Shown here in pieces: positions 59,968 to 64,000 of a stretch of 64,000 bases of DNA. How positions within the stretch are numbered: position 1 is the first letter of the stretch; each line of letters begins with the position of its first letter. The notes under the pieces were generated by a model. The model was not told the origin of the DNA, did not search any database, and saw nothing but the letters and a program-made list of their open reading frames with translations. The DNA lies in contig NZ_JADQDP010000003.1 of assembly GCF_015694735.1 (NCBI RefSeq), positions 434,001-498,000 on the forward strand, given 5' to 3'. The translations under genes and the position numbers were made by a program. This stretch comes from Hymenobacter properus (GTDB lineage Bacteria; Bacteroidota; Bacteroidia; Cytophagales; Hymenobacteraceae).

Positions 59968-61107
59968 ATGCAGTTTTCTTTACCCGCTTTCTCTTTCCTT
60001 CGCCCCATGCGCACCTGGTGGCCGCTGCTCGGCCTGGTACTGTTGCTGGCGGCCGGACCGGCTCAGGCCGACACCGGCATTTTTGAAGGCTACGTGTTTC
60101 TCAACATCAACAACGGCGGCACGAATACCTACGACCTCAACCCTTCAACCCAGACTACCTCTTACGATTTTGTGGGTCCCAGCCTGGGCACGGTGGTGCA
60201 GGGCCAGTCCTTGGTGTTTGTGGGCGGGCAGCTCAAAACATACAAGAACAGCGGCTGCAACGTGCTGAACGCCCACCTCTACTACCGCGTGTATAGCACC
60301 AGCGGCGGCACGCCCGGCAGCTTCACGCAGGTGAACTTGCCTTTCGACACCAACCTGACGGGTGGCGACCAGCAATGGAGCCGCTTCAACAACACGGCCG
60401 ATGTGGCGGCCGGTCTGGCTCCGGGCACTTACACCCTGGAAGTGTACGGCGATTCGGACTACGACCAGTGCGGCAATGGCACTCGCTATTATTCCAACAA
60501 CAGCAACAACTACCAAGGCAGCTTCACCGTGACGGCTCCCGGTCCGGGCCCGCTGCCCGTGGAACTGACCACCTTCGAGGCCACCCGCCAGGGCGCCAAT
60601 ACTTCGCTGAAGTGGGCTACAGCTTCGGAGAAAAACAACCGGGGCTTTGAGGTGCAGGTGAGCACCAACGGGCAGGACTTCCACGCGCTGGGCTTTGTGG
60701 CCGGCGCGGGCAGCAGCACGGTGGCCCACCAATACCAGTTTGTTGATGCCGAAAAGGACAAAGCCGGCCGGCGCTACTACCGCCTGCGCCAGCAAGATGC
60801 CGACGGCAGCGCCACCTACTCGCCCGTACGCGCTGTGGCATTTGCCGAAGTGGAGGCGCTGAGCGCCGTGCCCCAGCCTTTTGCCACAGAGGTGACCATT
60901 GCCTTGCGCGCGGCGCAGGCGCAAGCCGGCGCACTGCTCACGCTCACCGACGCCGCCGGCCGCCGGGTACTCGTTAGGTCGCTCGACCTGACCGCTGGCA
61001 ATAACCAGGTGCCAATCAATGATTTGGGCGCCTTGCCAGCGGGGCTATACGTGCTGCAGGTAGCGCTGACCGACCAGCCGGTGCGGCTGCGCGTGATTAA
61101 GCAATAA
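59968..61107 (+). CDS. Secreted type IX sorting-domain protein
   Basis: A 379-residue surface protein. The ATG at 59968 gives a signal peptide (MRTWWPLLGLVLLLAAGPAQ within it, about residues 14-33); the upstream part of the frame lacks character. The middle is a beta-rich domain (FEGYVFLNINNGGTNTYDLN, FVGGQLKTYKNSGCNVLNAH). A linker LPVELTTFEATRQG starts the same module as in the gene at the window start (LKWATASEKNNRGFEVQVST, YYRLRQQDADGSATYSPVRA). The last 75 residues are a type A sorting domain (LTLTDAAGRRVLVRSLDLTA, LPAGLYVLQVALTDQPVRLR, VIKQ). It is exported by the type IX system and anchored outside. Its passenger function is unknown. Confidence 0.9.
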   Translation: MQFSLPAFSFLRPMRTWWPLLGLVLLLAAGPAQADTGIFEGYVFLNINNGGTNTYDLNPSTQTTSYDFVGPSLGTVVQGQSLVFVGGQLKTYKNSGCNVLNAHLYYRVYSTSGGTPGSFTQVNLPFDTNLTGGDQQWSRFNNTADVAAGLAPGTYTLEVYGDSDYDQCGNGTRYYSNNSNNYQGSFTVTAPGPGPLPVELTTFEATRQGANTSLKWATASEKNNRGFEVQVSTNGQDFHALGFVAGAGSSTVAHQYQFVDAEKDKAGRRYYRLRQQDADGSATYSPVRAVAFAEVEALSAVPQPFATEVTIALRAAQAQAGALLTLTDAAGRRVLVRSLDLTAGNNQVPINDLGALPAGLYVLQVALTDQPVRLRVIKQ

Positions 61108-61316
61108 GCGGCCATCGGCCTGGGTGAGCTAAAGAAAGCTCCGGCGTGGCAAGCCATTTTTTTTTGGCTTGTGGGCCAATATGCCCCTATAAAACAGCAA
61201 CACCTTGAAATAATGACTAATTTACGCCGCTATTGTCCTTTGTAACTTTTCGATTACCCATTTTCAATTTTCTCTTTTTCAAACACACTCACTTTCCCAC
61301 CTATTTCCAAACCTCT

Positions 61317-64000
61317 ATGCATACACATTTTCTAAGGCACCGGCTGGGTCGGTGGCTGGCAGTGACGCTTTTGGCGTTGCTGAGCGCCACTTCGGCGCAC
61401 GCGCAGCTCACCGGCGCGAAGGCCATTCCGGGCGACTACACGTCCGTGGCGGCGGCCATCACCGCCCTCAACGCCGGGGGCGTGGGCGCGGGCGGCGTCA
61501 CGTTCAACATCGCGGCGGGCTACACCGAAACGTTCGCCTCGCCCACGGCCGGCGCCATCACGGCGACGGGCACGGCGGCCAACCCCATCGTGTTTCAGCG
61601 GGCGGGCACGGGCGCACGGCCGGTTATCACGGCCGGCGTGGGCACCTCCACCAGCTTTGATGCCATCATCAGCCTGGCGGGGTCCGACTACGTGACGTTT
61701 GACGGGCTGGAGCTGGCCGAAAATGCGGCCAACACCACGGCCACGACGCAGATGGAATTCGGCTTTGCCCTGTTCCGCCCCTCGCCCACCGATGGCTGCC
61801 AGAACAACATCATCCGCAACTGCGTGGTGACGCTGAACAAAACCAACACGGGCACCTTCGGCATCTACGGGGCAGCTTCGGCGCCGGCTTCTTCCACGTC
61901 GGTGGCGGCCTCAGCACCCTCCGGCGCCCACTCCAACAACAAGGTGGACGGCAACATCATCACCAACACGGCGACGGGCATGTACTTCACGGCCTCGACT
62001 TCGACGACGCAGGCCAACTACGACACGAGCAACGAAATTGGGGTGATTACCCCCAACCAAGTATACAACTTCGGCACCACGGCCACGGGCTGGGGCATTG
62101 GGGGCAACTACCAGAGCGCCTTCAAGGTGGTGAACAACGTGGTGAACAACACGCTGAACTACGCCGGCGGCACCACGTCGGCCGTGGCTGCCAGCACCGT
62201 CACCAGCACCTTGCGCGGCATCTACGGCAATGCCTGCCCCTCGGCCAACATCGACATCACGGGCAACACCGTGACCCTGGCCAGCGGCGGCACCACTTCG
62301 CTGATGACGGGCATCGACAACGGCATCGGCAGCACGCCTGCTTCGAACACGGTCAACATCACGGGCAATACCGTGACGATGACCTACGCCACGGCCACCA
62401 CGGCCACCATCACGGGCATTACCAACTCGGGAGGGGCGGCCACGGTGAACATCACCGGCAACACGGTGCAGAACTCGACGGCAGCGGCTGCCACCACGGC
62501 CCCGTTCCTCGGCATCACCTCGTCGGCCGGTTCGGCCATCAACCTGAACAACAACACGGTGAGCAACAACGTCATTGCCGGCACCGGCACTATGACGCTG
62601 ATTTCGTCGAGCCTGGTGGCGGCCGCTTCGCCGGTTAGCATCAGCAACAACACCATCACCAACAACAGCAAAACGCCCACCGGCACCTCATCCAGCGCCA
62701 CGCTGCTGGGCATCACGCTGGGCTCGGCCCTGACCACCATCACCGGCAACACCATCACTAACAACAGCATCGTGACGGCGGGCTCCTCCACCACGGCGGG
62801 CACGCTGGTGGGCATCAACAGTTCGGCTAGCTCCACGACCAGCGAGAACCTGTCGAACAACGTAGTAACAGGCCTGAGCATCAGCGGTACCAGCACGGCC
62901 ACTACGCACGTGCTGCGCGGCATCCTGACGGCCTCCAACGGCTCGAGCGACGTGCAGACGCTGAACCAGAACACCATCGGCGGCTTAGCCATTGCCTCAG
63001 GCAGCGGCACAGTTACGGGCATTTCGGTGCCCAACGGCGGTGGCACGGGCAGCCTGCTCTCGCGCAACAAAATCTACGACCTGAGCGCCACCGGCGCGGC
63101 TGGCAGCGTCACGGGCCTGCTGATTTCGGCCGGCGGCACCTACGCCGTGGCCAACAACCTCATCGGCGACCTGCGGGCGCCCGCGGCCACCGGCCTGCTG
63201 GCCGTGACCGGCCTGAACGTGGCCGGCGGCACCGCCGTCAACGCCTACTTCAACACTCTCTACCTGAACGCCAGCAGCACGGGCGCCACCTTCGGCACCT
63301 CGGGCGTGTACCTGAACTCGACCACGACCACGCTGGACCTGCGCAACAACATCGTGGTGAACACGAGCACGGCTGCGGGCACGGGCGGCTACACCGTGGC
63401 CTTCCGCCGCACGAGCGGCACGGCCGGCACGGTGCCGAGCAACTACGCCACCACGTCGAACAACAACCTGTTCTACGCCGGCACGCCTTCGGCCACGAAC
63501 CTGATTTACGTGGAAGGCACCACCACGGCCACCAACGCCCAGCAAACCCTGGCGGCTTATAAAGCCTTCATGGTGAACCGCGACCAGCAAGCCGTGACCG
63601 AAAACCCGCCGTTTGCCAGCACCACCGGCACGGCGAGCAACTTCCTGCACATCGCCACGGGCACGGCCACGCAGGTGGAAAGCGCCGCCCTACCCATCAG
63701 CGGCTTTACCACCGACTTCGACGGCGACACCCGCAACGCCAGCACGCCCGACATCGGGGCCGATGAGGGCGCCTTTACCCCGCTGGACCTGACGGGCCCG
63801 GTTATCACGCTCACGCCCCTGACTGCCACGGCCAGCACGGCCAACCGCACGCTGGTGGCCACCATCTCCGACCCCAGCGGCGTTTCGACCACCACGGCAC
63901 CGCGGCTGTTCTACCGTAAAGGCACCAGCGGAACGTTCACCTCGGCGCTGGCCACCAGCACCAGCGGCAGCTCCTACACCTTCACGCTTGACTACGCCGC
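61317..64000 (+). CDS. Large beta-helix surface protein, 5' part only
   Basis: The ATG at 61317 begins a signal peptide (RHRLGRWLAVTLLALLSATS, then AHA) and the frame stays open to the window end, giving about 894 residues. It is very rich in Thr, Ser, Asn, Ala and Gly. From about residue 260 to 640 it repeats a module in which N-x-x-I-T-G-N-T-V-T alternates with a line like L-G-I-T or T-G-I-x-N-S-G; for example VNITGNTVTM, TITGITNSGG, LLGITLGSAL, TTITGNTITNNS. This is a right-handed beta-helix pattern with tandem units, as in adhesins. It probably ends in a type IX sorting domain, but that part is outside the window. Confidence 0.85.
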   Translation, partial: MHTHFLRHRLGRWLAVTLLALLSATSAHAQLTGAKAIPGDYTSVAAAITALNAGGVGAGGVTFNIAAGYTETFASPTAGAITATGTAANPIVFQRAGTGARPVITAGVGTSTSFDAIISLAGSDYVTFDGLELAENAANTTATTQMEFGFALFRPSPTDGCQNNIIRNCVVTLNKTNTGTFGIYGAASAPASSTSVAASAPSGAHSNNKVDGNIITNTATGMYFTASTSTTQANYDTSNEIGVITPNQVYNFGTTATGWGIGGNYQSAFKVVNNVVNNTLNYAGGTTSAVAASTVTSTLRGIYGNACPSANIDITGNTVTLASGGTTSLMTGIDNGIGSTPASNTVNITGNTVTMTYATATTATITGITNSGGAATVNITGNTVQNSTAAAATTAPFLGITSSAGSAINLNNNTVSNNVIAGTGTMTLISSSLVAAASPVSISNNTITNNSKTPTGTSSSATLLGITLGSALTTITGNTITNNSIVTAGSSTTAGTLVGINSSASSTTSENLSNNVVTGLSISGTSTATTHVLRGILTASNGSSDVQTLNQNTIGGLAIASGSGTVTGISVPNGGGTGSLLSRNKIYDLSATGAAGSVTGLLISAGGTYAVANNLIGDLRAPAATGLLAVTGLNVAGGTAVNAYFNTLYLNASSTGATFGTSGVYLNSTTTTLDLRNNIVVNTSTAAGTGGYTVAFRRTSGTAGTVPSNYATTSNNNLFYAGTPSATNLIYVEGTTTATNAQQTLAAYKAFMVNRDQQAVTENPPFASTTGTASNFLHIATGTATQVESAALPISGFTTDFDGDTRNASTPDIGADEGAFTPLDLTGPVITLTPLTATASTANRTLVATISDPSGVSTTTAPRLFYRKGTSGTFTSALATSTSGSSYTFTLDYA

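Noticed and set aside
61150..61185. Hairpin with CAAGCCA / TGGCTTG arms around a T-run after the gene ending at 61107
   Set aside because: It resembles a terminator but has the T-run in the loop; I could not decide whether it is functional and left it out of the feature list.
61352..61660. A 102-codon frame in another phase inside the last gene
   Set aside because: The signal peptide and beta-helix frame from 61317 covers it with the expected amino acid pattern; the other frame is Arg-, Gly- and His-rich without motifs.

Overview
The window looks like chromosomal DNA from a GC-rich member of the Bacteroidota, most likely Hymenobacter or a close relative. Several things point there: type IX secretion C-terminal sorting domains preceded by the typical LPVELT(Y/F)F linker (genes at both ends), many small Bacteroidota lipoproteins, the -7 promoter word TAnnTTTG in front of many genes, almost no Shine-Dalgarno signals, a fused aspartokinase-homoserine dehydrogenase, a DUF4783-like gene next to nadC, and dispersed palindromes around GTCATGC(C/A)GAGCGCAGC. 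The genus is an inference from these features and was not checked by a search.

Layout. 1-1339: 3' end of a type IX secreted surface protein. 1424-10167: alpha-glucan region with a short GT35 phosphorylase, a DUF2383-type stress protein, two secreted GH13 enzymes, an SDR and an SLC45-like sugar transporter; no SusC/SusD pair is present. 10272-13613: FAD amine-oxidase-like enzyme, a MORN/TonB-like lipoprotein or secreted protein, and a CxxCH lipoprotein. 13686-18580: thrABC operon on the minus strand, with a perfect-arm palindrome in each gap. 18694-29659: housekeeping genes (prfA, gpmI, nadC), ZIP transporter, cbpA-cbpM, and several small lipoproteins. 29833-34126: aldo/keto reductase, alpha/beta hydrolase, AraC regulator, acyltransferase. 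34134-36502: a secreted protein of unknown function bracketed by two composite palindromes that each hold a terminator. 36532-39962: chromate transporter, 2OG-Fe(II) oxygenase, lipoprotein. 40071-43120: McrB- and McrC-like genes split by an opposing gene. 43218-46691: lipoprotein, ECF sigma factor, membrane-anchored S1C protease with an anti-sigma-like N-terminus, YkvA protein. 46793-54310: acyl-carrier-like protein and a tetR-tolC-adaptor-RND efflux operon with a clear operator. 54589-59680: ispF, M28 peptidase, lutB, membrane protein. 59968-64000: two type IX or beta-helix surface proteins, the second cut by the window end.

How the genes work together. The GH13 enzymes should cut starch or maltodextrin outside the cytoplasm, the SLC45-like carrier can import the products, and the phosphorylase-like protein acts on glucan inside, although it lacks the usual PLP lysine. 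thrA, thrB and thrC cover aspartate to threonine except for aspartate-semialdehyde dehydrogenase. The efflux operon is probably repressed by its own TetR. McrB and McrC would form a type IV restriction system against modified DNA.

The strongest unexplained signal is the repeat landscape. At least three palindrome classes sit in intergenic gaps, one nested inside another, some supplying stop codons or lying over translation starts. No tRNA, rRNA, CRISPR array, insertion sequence or prophage was seen.
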